Positions 41,563 through 52,724 of a stretch of DNA of 64,000 bases are shown piece after piece; within the stretch, counting starts at the first letter, position 1, and the number at the start of each line of letters is the position of its first letter. Made by a program: the position numbers and the translations under genes. The stretch comes from Phialophora verrucosa. Its lineage: Eukaryota > Ascomycota > Eurotiomycetes > Chaetothyriales > Herpotrichiellaceae. The stretch covers positions 1,116,001 to 1,180,000 of the forward strand of contig MSED01000002.1 in the NCBI GenBank assembly GCA_002099365.1, in the 5' to 3' direction. The notes beneath the pieces were generated by a model. It was given only the letters and a program-made list of their open reading frames with translations. It had not been told where the DNA came from and made no database searches.

Positions 41563-43480
41563 TCAAGGAGATCTGTCCATCGCAGTCCAACGGCGCTTCC
41601 CAGGACTCTTGTCCCTCCTGACCGAGGACTCGCCGCCCCAGAGACCTCTTTGACTTGCGCTTCGAACGGGCAGCAGGTGCGAGTCCGATCTCGGAATAGT
41701 ATCAGGCTCAACTTGAGCCCCATTCTCCTCCAACGATGGAAATTCCTCTTGGATACTGTCTGACCTTGTCCCGCTCCACGTACTAGGTGTTGCACCTGCC
41801 TCACTCGAGTCTGCGGTCTCGTCTCTCGAGTATCGACTGCCCTTCCTCCATAGACCCGTTGGAGGTTCAGATGAGGCTGTGGCATCTGCGGCGCAGGACA
41901 TCTGACTTGAGCTTCTGGCTGGCATCATCGACCCCGAGCCACGAGGCGCCATGGGTTCGCCTAAACTGAAACCATCTGGCGAGTCAGCCCCGACCGCTCG
42001 ACGACTGGCGAACGCAGGCGACTTGCCCAGTCGAGGCGAGTTGAGACCCAAAGGGTTAGATCCGGCACGGAGATGCTCTGTGGAGGCTATGATTCTCATG
42101 TCATAGTATTCGGAAATACTCAGGTCAACGGAACCTCTTCGGCGGGTTGGGGATGATGATTCTGGAGCCGGGTGTCCAGTGTCCTTCCTGACAGCCATGG
42201 ACAGTGAGGATAGGCCAACATCGATTAGAGCGGGTGCTCCAGTCAGGAGTCTTATGAGGGCATTGCAACCAGCTTGGTGGGAGACCAAGATGATAACCAA
42301 GTCTTCATCATCTCCATTCGCTGAATCCGCTTGATTCTCGTAGTAGGCGATCAGTTTCTGTAATCCATAGCGGAATCTGCGATGCATTTTGCCCCATTCC
42401 TCATCGTTGGGACCACCATCGCCCCAATCGAGAGGCTCCCCCTGACTATTCCAGCCAACATCAAACTCGATGCATGCATCTCGGGCATGTGCGGCAAAGC
42501 CCGGCGGGATGCTGTCCGAAGATCCGATTGCATAGTTTGGCACTGGCGGACTGTAGCCTATCGGTCGCTGCAAGGCCTTATTTAAGATCCTCGCACCGTT
42601 CGCCAGCTCCGTACCAAATGAGATATTCCTAGGTCGCTTGGAGAAAGAGTGGCCGGCGGCTGCCATCGCCCTCAAACCCGTCTTTTCATGTGCTGGCACT
42701 GATGTTGGTTCATTCTCCTTTTCCTCCATTTCCTCGATTTCTGGCACGTTGAAGTTAAGAGTCGTCGACAGATCGGCGCCTTTAATCTCTTCTTGTGGTT
42801 TCTTGAGGGCCATCTTTGCTTGGGAGACCAGAACGGCGGAGGGTGGGGGATAGGAGGCCTCGCTAAAATAGTTGGCAGATTGCCATTCGCCGAGAAAAGC
42901 ATCAAGTCGCAACATGCAAGTGTTGTATCCAATACGATTCGTGTGTTCCTTGTCTTTGCTTGCGAGGCGCTCCCCAAAGGGTCGATCGGCATCTTTGGCA
43001 TCTCTGGCATCCGAGTCATGCTCCGGCGCCTCGTCTGTTGGGGAGAGGCTGGAGAGTTGACGCGACCGCAGGCGCTGTGGCTGTGGCCGATTATGGTTCT
43101 GAGGGTGTTGTATGCCTGCTGCAATCGCGATTGAGGTTTGCACGCATCGCAGATACGGAGAGCTGTGCATGATAATTTTGCGCTTCTTCCGGGGACGCTC
43201 TTGACCCGCATCTTCTTTATTCTCTCCCGAAGCCTTCGCCTGCCTGTCGAGGTTATACAGTTCATTGTTGATCCTCACGCCTAGCGATTGACACTGTATC
43301 CAACCACCGTACGACAAGGGAGGGTCATATGGCGCTTCGGCGGTCGTGGTCCATTTCCTATCCGCCTGATCAAGACGTGCGCCATGTCTATGGATAACGG
43401 GTTAGCGAAGATACGACGGCACATGAGGCTTAAGTATACGCATACCGGGCAATAAATATCACAGCTGGTTGTCTACCCAT
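41563..43480 (-). CDS. histidine-phosphatase (PGM-like) family protein
   Basis: 619-residue protein of the phosphoglycerate-mutase-like/UBASH3-like branch. Exon 1 43480-43446 (MGRQPAVIFIA), a 58-bp intron, then 43387-41563. The catalytic RHG forms across the junction (IARHGARLDQ). MHSSPYLRCVQTSIAIAAGI carries the second-shell Arg, and ILVSHQAGCNALIRLLTG the second His. Two long inserts of low complexity, about residues 100-240 and 440-610, lie between and after the core, the last rich in Ser and Arg. The reading frame stays open for about 120 bases upstream of the ATG up to a possible acceptor, so a longer N-terminus cannot be excluded. Substrate unknown. Confidence 0.87.
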
Positions 43481-46400
43481 CTCGTAAGGCTTGCCGACAC
43501 AACACGCTGGTCGATTCTCAGAAGTGTGCCAATACTCGGATACCGACGTCAATGCAATTGCGGGGGAGACGGGGACCCGACTCGATTCCCGGGCCTGAAA
43601 CAACAGAAAATAAACGCAAACGGATGTATGTTATCACGGTCGGCGTAACATCTTAAAAATGTCCGATGTACCAAATGACAGGTACTCAGGTCGAACTCGC
43701 GGGTGAGACATGATGTTCAACTGGTATCATCATTTTGATCGAGGGCAATTGAAGGGTCGGTGAAGACCCAAAGGGTGCGATTTTGGGCGCGGTAGTTGTT
43801 CCGGCACAAATAGCGACTCTGCGACTCCCCATCCAAATGTCGGTCCGCCTGCTGCTTTGGCTCATCCGAGGCTCGTCAGCTGTGGCTGGACAGACCACAC
43901 AGACCTACCAGCTGCGAAGACTATCATTTGCTGTCCGGACATGATATCCGTGCTGCACTGGCACGGCTACTCAAAAATGGAGACGGTCGTGACTCTGAGC
44001 CTTGTGATCTTCCCATATACCACTCGACGTCCAGAGAGACAATTGGCAAATGCAGCGCACCGAGGAGTGCAGACGCAACACGGACCGCTCAAGCTGCTAC
44101 AGTCGCATGCTCAAACTCCAATGTCAACCTAACCCCCAGATCGTGATACTTGGCATAGCCTGGCCAAGTCGGCGAAGCTCTACTCGCACCGTTTTAGCAT
44201 CGACATCTTTCGCATTGTCCAACTTGCGATTTTCGACGAATCTCGTTTCAGAATTGACACTTGGCTGAGTTACTTCCAAGGACGCAAGGACGGAACCCAA
44301 AACACAAGCACCGTCATCTTTAATTCTCCGAGATGAGTTAATCCGTTACGGAGCATGAAGTTGAACTATTCTTCGTTAGACTGTAGCTAGATCCGCTCAT
44401 CTCGCTTGGATCATCACATGGCAAAGGGTCGAATTTGGTAGTTGATATCCCTCATATAGCGTATTACTTGCCGTACCACGAGATATATTGACGGCCTGCG
44501 AGCGAAAGGAAGTGACAATATCGTCAAGTCTACGAAGAGCAGCTGCCCGAAAAGCGGCGGCTACAAAAGTGAAAAGCCGGTGAGGGGAGCCACGATGAGC
44601 TTTTCTGTACAAGGTATCGTCTGGGTCATCAAATGTGGCTAGTGAGGCCTGGCCACAGGCCAACCCGTCCATGTGCTCTTGATTGTTTCATGTCGGTGGG
44701 GATCGATCTGTGGCCAGCATTAAAGCAAGTTGAATGGGCAAGGCCGTCCAAAGCACCCGGCAATTTTTAGCGAGGAGGGATCTGCCGAGCCCTTGCTGAT
44801 GGCTGACGTCGCAAGCGCATTTGAGCAGAGAGCAGTCAGGCGAGCTGCACAGCGGCCATCGGTCAACGGGCGCGCCAATCATGTTTGAGTTTCGCTCTTT
44901 CCTGTTGCCATTGACTGTTCCTCGCCAAAGAGTTAATGCACACTCACGTCAAAATGCTCGGGTCAAACACGAACGCCTTCGATCCCTTGCATGCATCCTC
45001 ACGAAGGACATGGCATCTCTTGGGTATCTTCCCCGCGTCCAGCGTTTGACCACCCCTGATACCGGCAGGGCGCTGCTGGACCTTTGGTGCTGTTAGTCCC
45101 TCTGCGTTGTCGTTTCGAAGGCTGTTGTGCCCCTGGTCGCGATCCACTCGATCTCCGCAGCGGTCCATGTTTAGTGCGGCCTTGTTCCTGACGATCAGGT
45201 TGTGGCGTGGCCAGGTGTTCGTCGCTTTATCCAATCCGATGGCGTCCTTCGTCGCGCCCCTTGCAGAGCTCTGCTCTCTGCCTTGTTCCTTCCTGCGCCA
45301 GCCGTTCTCTAGTGGCTCGTTCCCTTGCATGAAAACGACTCCTCTTCTTTTCTTCGTGTTTCAAAGTGCTCAGTTCGCTGCACCTTTCCACTGTTCACAT
45401 CCACACCTCGGCCGGATTGCTGTGTTTGCTCCATTATCTGCAATGAATAATAGTTTGCTCCGGCTATCTGCACCGTCATGATTCCATTCTTGCAACACGG
45501 AGTGTCTTCGATGTCCCGCGCTGCCGCGATAATCGAGATTCGTCCGGCGTCTCGCTTCATGTTCTTGCATCATGTGGCCCATTCTTCACAAATTGGCAAT
45601 TCCGCCATCGACAATGACGCTATGTTCCTTTCATTTGCATAAAGACTCGGCCCCATTCAGGCTGGCAATTCAAGCCATACCCCCGTAATTACTTCATTCA
45701 TCCAGCCGTTAGACCCTAGTCCCAGCACACATTTCCCGACCACCCACCCATTTCCACAATCCCGTCCAGAGTCGAAAAGCTGCCAAGTGCAGCTGACATG
45801 GTGGGATGACAGGGAAGTGTTCTTAGGGCCAAAAGTAAACCTTGAATCTCTCAGAATCCTGGTCCAACTGCCTTTGCTCCTCTTGACGGCTTGCAAGAAA
45901 AACCCGTCACCGCAGTACATTGGTGTCCGTGGCCTGGTGCCTTGCTCTTTCTCTTGAACAGCACCACATCTTGCTGGCTCGCCATTCTGTTTCGTGGTGC
46001 TTACCTTCTCTTTCACACAACGTCTCATTTCGACTTCAGACTGGAGCTACCCTTTACCTGCATTTGGATTCTGATCTCTCCTTCACTCACCATTATTTTG
46101 TCGGCGAGAGATTCAGAGGCCATATTCCCTTGGCCGCTTTTATGTTCCATTCGACCTTCGGCGGATATCTTCTTGTTCACAGTAACAGCAAATATCAATC
46201 CACCTAAAGATCTGTTCGTCGATGGTGACATTTCCGGCTTGAAAGCTCCAGGTGTGCATGAACTTGCATCAACAGCTGTCACAACCTGTCAAACCAAACT
46301 TTCCCATCGTCCACTCGGGATCGTTCAGAGTCGCTTGCCACCTGCGGGCACCGCAACCACTACACTTCTTACCACGGCTGTCGTTGGCTGATAAGTCCGG

Positions 46401-46500
46401 CTCACCCATCACTTATCACCTTATATTTCACCCAAGATCCTCGACCTCGACAGTCTGACTCGATGCCGCACTCAAAGTTTCGAGCAGCGCATAGTTCTTC
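43481..46500. other. 3-kb gene-poor interval
   Basis: No ORF here shows a domain or consistent splicing. 44397-44672 on the minus strand is open for 91 codons with an arginine- and alanine-rich product, but nothing supports it. The last 600 bp are rich in CT runs and several ATGs, fitting a long leader of the next gene. Confidence 0.45.
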
Positions 46501-47961
46501 ATGACTCTCTTCGACCACACTGGTTTACCGCTCTGGGTTTACATTGTCATCATTGCGGTTGGTTCAATACTATTATTGGTAATAGTCGCGGTTGGCTTGA
46601 GATGTTTGGTTTTACGTCGCAAGGCGAGGCGGCGCCACGAGGTCGATGGCCTCACAGGAGGTCCCATGCGGCGGGTGACGTTGAGGAGAGGTCGGGTAGT
46701 CCCCAGCTCTCAGCATCTGTCTCTCACCGGTTCCAAGTTTGGCATGAGACAATTCGGAATACTCGCGGACAATGAATCGACAATGACGGGCAGGAGGAGT
46801 CCGTTTGATTGGTGGAGTACTATCATGGATCGATCACAGTCCCGACAAGATCAAATGTCACAGATAGAGACTGGCTCGATTATGACCCGGCCAGCATCCA
46901 GAGCCACCACCATCTCTGGCCGCAAGGAACTTCTTCATGCCACACCCGCCCAAACGCCCGAGAAGAACAAAGAACCCGTGACGAGGACGTGGGAGCTGAC
47001 TATACCTTCGCCGTCCCCGTCACCGTCCCCGCTTGGCCCGAACAAAACGACTAATTTTTCCCGCTCTTTCAGCAACCGTGGCCCATCATCGCCCCATACT
47101 CAAAGGTCCCAAGCTACTCTATCGAGGATATCGGAGCGGTCACCACATCACTCGATCATCAGCGCTGCGAATGGACCAACAAGCTCATCTCAGAACCGGT
47201 CATCATATCAGTCAGCCATCAATCCTCTGGACAATACACCTCTGCCAGGACAAATGCCTCAACCCAGTCCGACTACTCCACGAAAGTCCATGACCCTGGC
47301 TGTACCATCACCAATAGGTCGTCCTACAACTCAGTGGCCCAGTTCGACCCGCGATCCTCCAACCGCATCCCATTTAATGTCAACATCGATCAGGCAGCCC
47401 GGACGAGATGACATCCCAACGAATCAAGAGCGAACCCTCTCTCTTCCCAAACCGGTTGCTCTTTCCATATCCCCGACGACCTCACGGCTCACTCTTCCCG
47501 ACTTCAGCTCTCCAATTTCCAATTCCTTCTACCGACAGCCAAACCCATCACGCTTAGACCTATCTCAGTCCCCCAGGGCCGGCAATTTGCCTTCTCCTTC
47601 GGCCTCCACGACGCACTCCTCGAGAAAATCATCCTCCAGCATTGGCCCTAGTGGCATCTTCTACGAGTCACAGGTTCCGCGTACCTACAGCGCAGCCGAT
47701 TACTGGACCCCACCGGTAGACTCGCATGGCGTCCCCCCTTCCACACAGAGGAATAGCAGCAGTAGTACGCGGCGCTCGGGCCATGACCGGAATCCAAGTA
47801 CGGAGCAGCGCCGGTTATCACGCCTTTCACGTGACGAAGAGAGAGGAGAGGTGCAACAGAACAGGATCGGCATTATGACCGTGCCGGGAAAGAACAATAC
47901 GAAAGTTCTGAGGAAGAAATCGTTGAGGCGGATGCAGGTCGCCAGTTCACTGGCTGCTTAG
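46501..47961 (+). CDS. single-pass membrane protein with long disordered tail
   Basis: 486 residues, intronless, family not recognised. A short outside part (TLFDHTGLPLW) precedes one membrane helix, residues about 12-34 (VYIVIIAVGSILLLVIVAVG). It is followed at once by a stop-transfer cluster, RRKARRRHE. The rest is Ser/Pro/Arg/Thr-rich and probably disordered, with SPSPSPSP near residue 175 and many SP/RxxS sites for kinases. A conserved-looking C-terminus reads VPGKNNTKVLRKKSLRRMQ. Topology suggests a cell-surface or endomembrane adaptor. Fungal wall-sensor proteins share this layout but have a large outer domain, which is missing here. Confidence 0.8.
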   Translation: MTLFDHTGLPLWVYIVIIAVGSILLLVIVAVGLRCLVLRRKARRRHEVDGLTGGPMRRVTLRRGRVVPSSQHLSLTGSKFGMRQFGILADNESTMTGRRSPFDWWSTIMDRSQSRQDQMSQIETGSIMTRPASRATTISGRKELLHATPAQTPEKNKEPVTRTWELTIPSPSPSPSPLGPNKTTNFSRSFSNRGPSSPHTQRSQATLSRISERSPHHSIISAANGPTSSSQNRSSYQSAINPLDNTPLPGQMPQPSPTTPRKSMTLAVPSPIGRPTTQWPSSTRDPPTASHLMSTSIRQPGRDDIPTNQERTLSLPKPVALSISPTTSRLTLPDFSSPISNSFYRQPNPSRLDLSQSPRAGNLPSPSASTTHSSRKSSSSIGPSGIFYESQVPRTYSAADYWTPPVDSHGVPPSTQRNSSSSTRRSGHDRNPSTEQRRLSRLSRDEERGEVQQNRIGIMTVPGKNNTKVLRKKSLRRMQVASSLAA

Positions 47962-49138
47962 CAAAGGTCCGCTGGAGAAGTTGATTTGGGTGGTAATTTG
48001 TCTGTGAATTTTTCCTTTCTCTTTTCTCATTTTAGCGGCGACGATCTCTTTCACGAACATCCACAGCCTACCGAGGGCTGGGTCAGGCTGGCATCAAGGG
48101 ACGCCTCTCACGGCCGAGATGACGGCTTGACCATTTCATTCTCTCCGATACCCGACTCGTTGAACATTTGGACATGTTGGTCTCAGATGACGGGGCAGGA
48201 ATCTGTGGTCTGAGACACACTATTCCAATTACCATATTATATTCTAGGTGGGGGAGGACCAACCACTGAATTTATGACGAAAACGTCTGCCGCCCTGCTG
48301 CTGGCTTCTTTTGTATTTTCCCACGTTTGATATACAAGACTGGACCAAACCCGTACAAATGGGACAAATCAATTCAAACACCCCGAGAATGGGCCTAGAC
48401 AGGATCCTGCACTCTGCAGGTCGGGTTCATACATACGAGGTACAGTAGCTCTAGCAATGCAAGAGACCTCGAGATAAGTTGCCAAAACTTGAAAGACCCT
48501 CCTCTTCCCGCGGCCTGACTTGGATATGATGCGGATGACACGAAATCCGCCGAAAGCCAGTACAGTACGTACAGTCTCAGTCTCACCCTCCGCCCGACCA
48601 GCTGGAAATACATGTATATCGGAACATCTGAATCGATTCCGTGGACTGGGACCCCGCGCCGAGGATCAGATCAGATCAAACCTTCCGCGAGCGGTTCCGC
48701 CAATCACGAGGCCGGAGCTTCGGCGCCGGAACAGGTCGTTCGAGGTTCAAACATCCCACCGAAACCTTCGAGGAGATGCGAATCTCGGTTCCATTTTATG
48801 TACCACTACTCCGTACTCGTACTCCGCATGGTGTTCAGAGAGGATATGACTGAATACACCTTGACGTGAATCTGGTAGTTCCCCTTCGCGTCCGTCGGGA
48901 TGAACCACACGCTCGAGGCCCAAGTCTATTCCTGGAATATCAGCCCTTGCAAACTACTAGCATTAGTACACGTGGATCGCACGACAAATAAACATTCGCT
49001 TGATCTATCTCATATGCAGGAGAGTGTCATGTCAATCAAACATCAGTCCTTGGTACTTCCATCCCACAAGGTTCTTCCAGTCTATCCTCCTCCTGCTGGT
49101 ATATCTCAACATATTCCTTCATAACTGCTCTTCCAGGT
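47962..49138. other. convergent intergenic interval
   Basis: 1.2 kb between the 3' ends of the membrane protein gene and bleomycin hydrolase. Short ORFs only; none supported. Confidence 0.45.
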
Positions 49139-50766
49139 TCAAGCCAAGGCTCCCATTGGGTCCCACAGAGGCAGCACTGTAGGCTCGGTCTTCAAGATCT
49201 CCTTGATCTCCTTGCCCACAAAACCTGGTTCCACAACGACCTGGTAGACAAACTCATCCATCCACCTATCCGTCATGACAAAGTAGCCCTTGTCGCCAGC
49301 ATTCTCACCCCAAGAGTTCATGACCCGCCATCTCACACTCTTCTCTTCACCCGTTTTCTCATCCTTCTCAATTTGCACGGCTGTCAAAACCATCGCATGT
49401 GTCATCGCACTTTCTCGGACCCTGAGACGCTGGGATTTCGACAAATTGAGAGAGATGTTGAATGCAAGGCCGTAATCGTACAGATCGGGATCCATGATTC
49501 CAGACTGTGAGTTTGAGAATTTCCCGACGTCGCTGCCGAAGAAGACCGGGACGCCGGCCTTGAGCATGGCGATTGCTGCCTTTTTCATGGTCGACATATC
49601 TACATTCACGTATGTGATTGGCCGTCCACCCACGACATTGCCCAATCGAGACACGGTAAGTAGAGACATGTACTTGTTCCGCGGATCGTTCACCAGCGAA
49701 AACATCTGAGACACATCTGCACCCCCAAGGCTTCGGACAACAGATGGGGAGGACATGGACTTGGCGAATTCCAGAGGCGTGAGACTGAGTTTATGGTACT
49801 TGTCGCTGCTGTCGTAGAATTCCCAGGTGAATTTCTCATCTGGTTTGGGCGGTGGGCCGAGCATGAGGGTTAGGATGCAGTGGATTTCACGCATCATCTT
49901 CGCTTTTGTCAACACTATGGAGGAAGACTTCTTCATGGAGGCCGGACCGCTATTGTTAACGAGGGCACGGAGGGCGAGACCGTCTTCGCGGAGTTTCGTG
50001 GTGATGATACTCCCCATGGCGGAGGAGTTCATGGCATTGTAGCTGTCAGGGTAGAGCTTTTGAGGGACCTTCAGGCATCACATCGCTGTTAGTGACAGAG
50101 CTGCATTACTCAACCTTGGAGGGTTATTCTTACCAGCCCATATTTCTCCACCAAGTTACTCGCCATATCCCATTGACCACCATCACCTACCGGCGACGCC
50201 AATAACTCCTGCATAATGCGTTCATCTAAGTCTTTACCAGCAGTGTCGAGAATTTGCTCGAGGAACCAGTTCGCCTTCTCCATCTTGTCCCAGAAGAACA
50301 GATACGACTGGGACAGCTCAAATTCCTTGAGGTTGTACTTCTTCATGATTGGCACGCGCAGGACGTTTGTCGTCGCGAAGAGCCAGCATCTGCCTGAGCT
50401 GCGCTGGTTTGTCACCGGGGAGCCTTCGAATGGGATCTTAACATTGAAGGTCTGAGTATCGGAAAGGGTCGAGACTTTGTTCGAGACTATATCGCGGATG
50501 TTATTGGAGAGGAGAGCGTTCAATGCGAGCCGGTTCTTGGGGTCGGCGAGGAGTTCCTTTTCCCATTCTGAGGCGGTTTTGATGTCGAGGCTAGGATCGG
50601 TGGAGAAGGATCGAGGGATACCCTTCTCGCTTTCGACTTGGATGTACTCATGTTCGACTTCGCGTTGGTGGAGGACATCCCGAGTGCGGAGGGCTTGAAG
50701 TTGTTGGACCAAGAGCTTCTCCACGGCCGGCTCGTTGAGCTTGGATGAGCTTTGTGAGTTGCCCAT
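49139..50766 (-). CDS. bleomycin hydrolase, C1 aminopeptidase
   Basis: Cysteine aminopeptidase of the Gal6/Lap3 type, 520 residues, forming a hexameric barrel in the cytosol; it also opens homocysteine thiolactone. Exons 50766-50134 and 50068-49139, with a 65-bp intron in phase 0. Catalytic triad: Cys in NQRSSGRCWLFATTNVLR, His in MTHAMVLTAVQ, Asn in VMNSWGENAGDKGYF. The C-terminus ends GALA, near the autoprocessing tail of the family. The frame is open far upstream, but the ATG at 50766 starts MGNSQSSSK, a fair N-myristoylation signal, which is a reason to prefer this start. Length fits the family (450-520). Confidence 0.94.
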
Positions 50767-51432
50767 GTTGCCAGAAATAACGAAGCTGATCAGAAGAATG
50801 AGAACCGGCTTGCAATAACTATCAAGTGAGGCTGGTGACGTGAGATGAGGGCGACTGAGGCAAGAGGAACTCGTACAGAGGGGGTTGGAGACCCGACGCA
50901 GGCAGCCCGATAACCCGATAAGATCACAAGGTCCTCGATCCAGCAGCCCTAGTCCACATCTGGTAACTACCAACGGTTCACAAGGCGAGTTGCTCGTCCG
51001 CTGAGTGTGCACAAACAACGGGAAGAGAGGCGAAGAGAATGACCACACATTCATGTCAGGTTTTCGTAGAGCCTGCTTGTCGCAGTTCAAAACATGCTGA
51101 GATCGTCACAGCTTGGTCCTTCTTGGAGCTGAGATGGTAGCAAATGCGATCCTGGTCTCAACTCCTGGCTCGCATGAGGACGCCACCGAAACTCCTTGAC
51201 GTAGCAACCTCGTACGCTGCTAGGCGAGAAATCGACTCTAGCTCCCCCTTGACTACCATTTGACTTCGAAGCCCGAAACTGTAGAGTAAACCATGACAAG
51301 CACCATGATGCGCCAACTCCGTTTTCGTCCGCTTGCTGATGCAATAGCCGATTAAATAGCCTTGAGCAGTACTTCAACAAGACCGCTTCAAATAGCATTC
51401 TTCAACTTCACTCTCTTCATCATTGCCCACAC
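50767..51432. promoter_or_regulatory. promoter region of bleomycin hydrolase
   Basis: 666 bp between the bleomycin hydrolase ATG and the RAD6 stop. The coding frame is open through about 50767-51090 but lacks any family sequence, so I treat it as leader. Confidence 0.4.
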
Positions 51433-52042
51433 TCAGTCCTCCCAGCTCTTTTCTACCGTCTCCCTCACTCTCTTTGTATACTCCTTCCGATTATCCTTGT
51501 ACAGATTACTCGCCTCGACGTTCGCCGGTGAGCTCGTGTTCGGGTCGTTCAACAAGGACTGAATGCTTGTCAAGATTGCGGCTACATCGTACGTCGGAGA
51601 CCACCGGTTCTGCAGGATGTCCAAGCACAGCTCGCCGGTACCATAGACGTTGGGGTGGAACATCTCCGATACGAACTTCACTCCAGGTGGTTTGTTCGGA
51701 TAGGCTTCTTCGAATTGCATAACGAGGCGGAAGGTGCCGTCTTCAAAGGGTGTATCTGCGGGGCCAATGATAACGGCGTTCCTGCGGGCTGGGTTAGTCG
51801 GGCTGTGCACAGCCTGGCAGGGACAGAGAGGGTGAGTTGTACCATGTCATGACGTTGTCTGCGATGGGAGAGGCCGAGACGCCGGCGGGAGGATCAGTTT
51901 GCATGCGCTACAGGGACAGAGTATCAGCATAACGTACATTCCGCAAGATAGAGGAATCAGACAGGATACGGTGCAAGGAGCATGTGGCGGAAGAACGTAC
52001 CTTGAAGTCCCGCATCAAGCGGCGTCTGGCGGAGGTGGACAT
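51433..52042 (-). CDS. RAD6: ubiquitin-conjugating enzyme E2, Rad6
   Basis: E2 enzyme that ubiquitylates histone H2B and PCNA with Bre1 or Rad18; 151 residues, nuclear and cytosolic. Exons 52042-52001, 51907-51843 and 51781-51433; introns of 93 and 61 bp. It starts MSTSARRRLMRDFKRMQTDP and continues GVSASPIADN across the junctions. HPNVYGTGELCLDILQNRW holds the catalytic Cys, and the tail YTKRVRETVEKSWED ends without the acidic extension of budding yeast. This is the normal form in filamentous fungi. Divergent from the acetyl-CoA acetyltransferase. Confidence 0.96.
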
Positions 52043-52724
52043 GACGATCGAGGTATTCTTTTGACTTTGCAGAGGTTTGGACTGACGATGGAGAGTAAGG
52101 CGGAGTTGCAGAGAGACCTGGTAAGGGCCGCGTTGAAGAAAGATGAACCCAACTAAAACCTCACGCGACGTGAAAGATGAAGCGAAGACGATGGCAGTTT
52201 GCCCGCAGTTGCCCAAAGCAGTGCGTTATCATTCGTCACTTGTTTCTCGAAAAGACGAGGGGCGATCACTGCCGAAGAGCGTTAGCTTCAACAGCACTGC
52301 ACGTGACGTGGAACGCCCCCGAGTCACCCCAGTTTGATCCGGATCCGAAAATTGTCCCCCAAACGTGCCGAGGCAGCTCCATACCGTGTCTTTCCGCTCC
52401 CCAAGGTCGGGATTCCGCGCCTCTCAGAGTTTGAAACCGGAGCAGGAGAGCTTCGCCGCTTGCTATATCTTGTGGACGGGCGCTTCCCCGTTGGTCTTGA
52501 CTGATTAGTAGGGCATCTCTACCTCAGGCAAACTGAATCCTTCAACAATCTCATACTTGTACCACTCGTACATCGCCAGCCACTCACTGTTGCTGCTCCT
52601 CTTTCCCCGCTCCAAAGCCGAGTCTTGACATGTGCGGTTGACGAAAATACATATACCTGTCGACATATACTCGTGCTCTCAATCAGCCTCCACCCTGGAT
52701 CCTCAATCCAGCACCACCGTAGAG
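52043..52724. promoter_or_regulatory. divergent promoter, RAD6 / acetyl-CoA acetyltransferase
   Basis: 682 bp between start codons. The thiolase frame is open to 52632 but without a start better than the ATG at 52725. No TATA box stands out. Confidence 0.45.

Noticed and set aside
43690..43710. Upstream exon for the phosphatase-family gene, starting MSHPRV
   Set aside because: Its GT donor leaves one base over, which does not fit the possible acceptor before the open upstream frame; the ATG at 43480 gives the usual start.
48735..48770. Possible tRNA T-arm (GGTTCAAAC)
   Set aside because: No matching acceptor stem, D-arm or anticodon arm could be drawn around it.
50767..51090. N-terminal extension of bleomycin hydrolase
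   Set aside because: Open frame but Cys/Pro/Ser-rich and unlike the family; the MGNSQSS start fits better.
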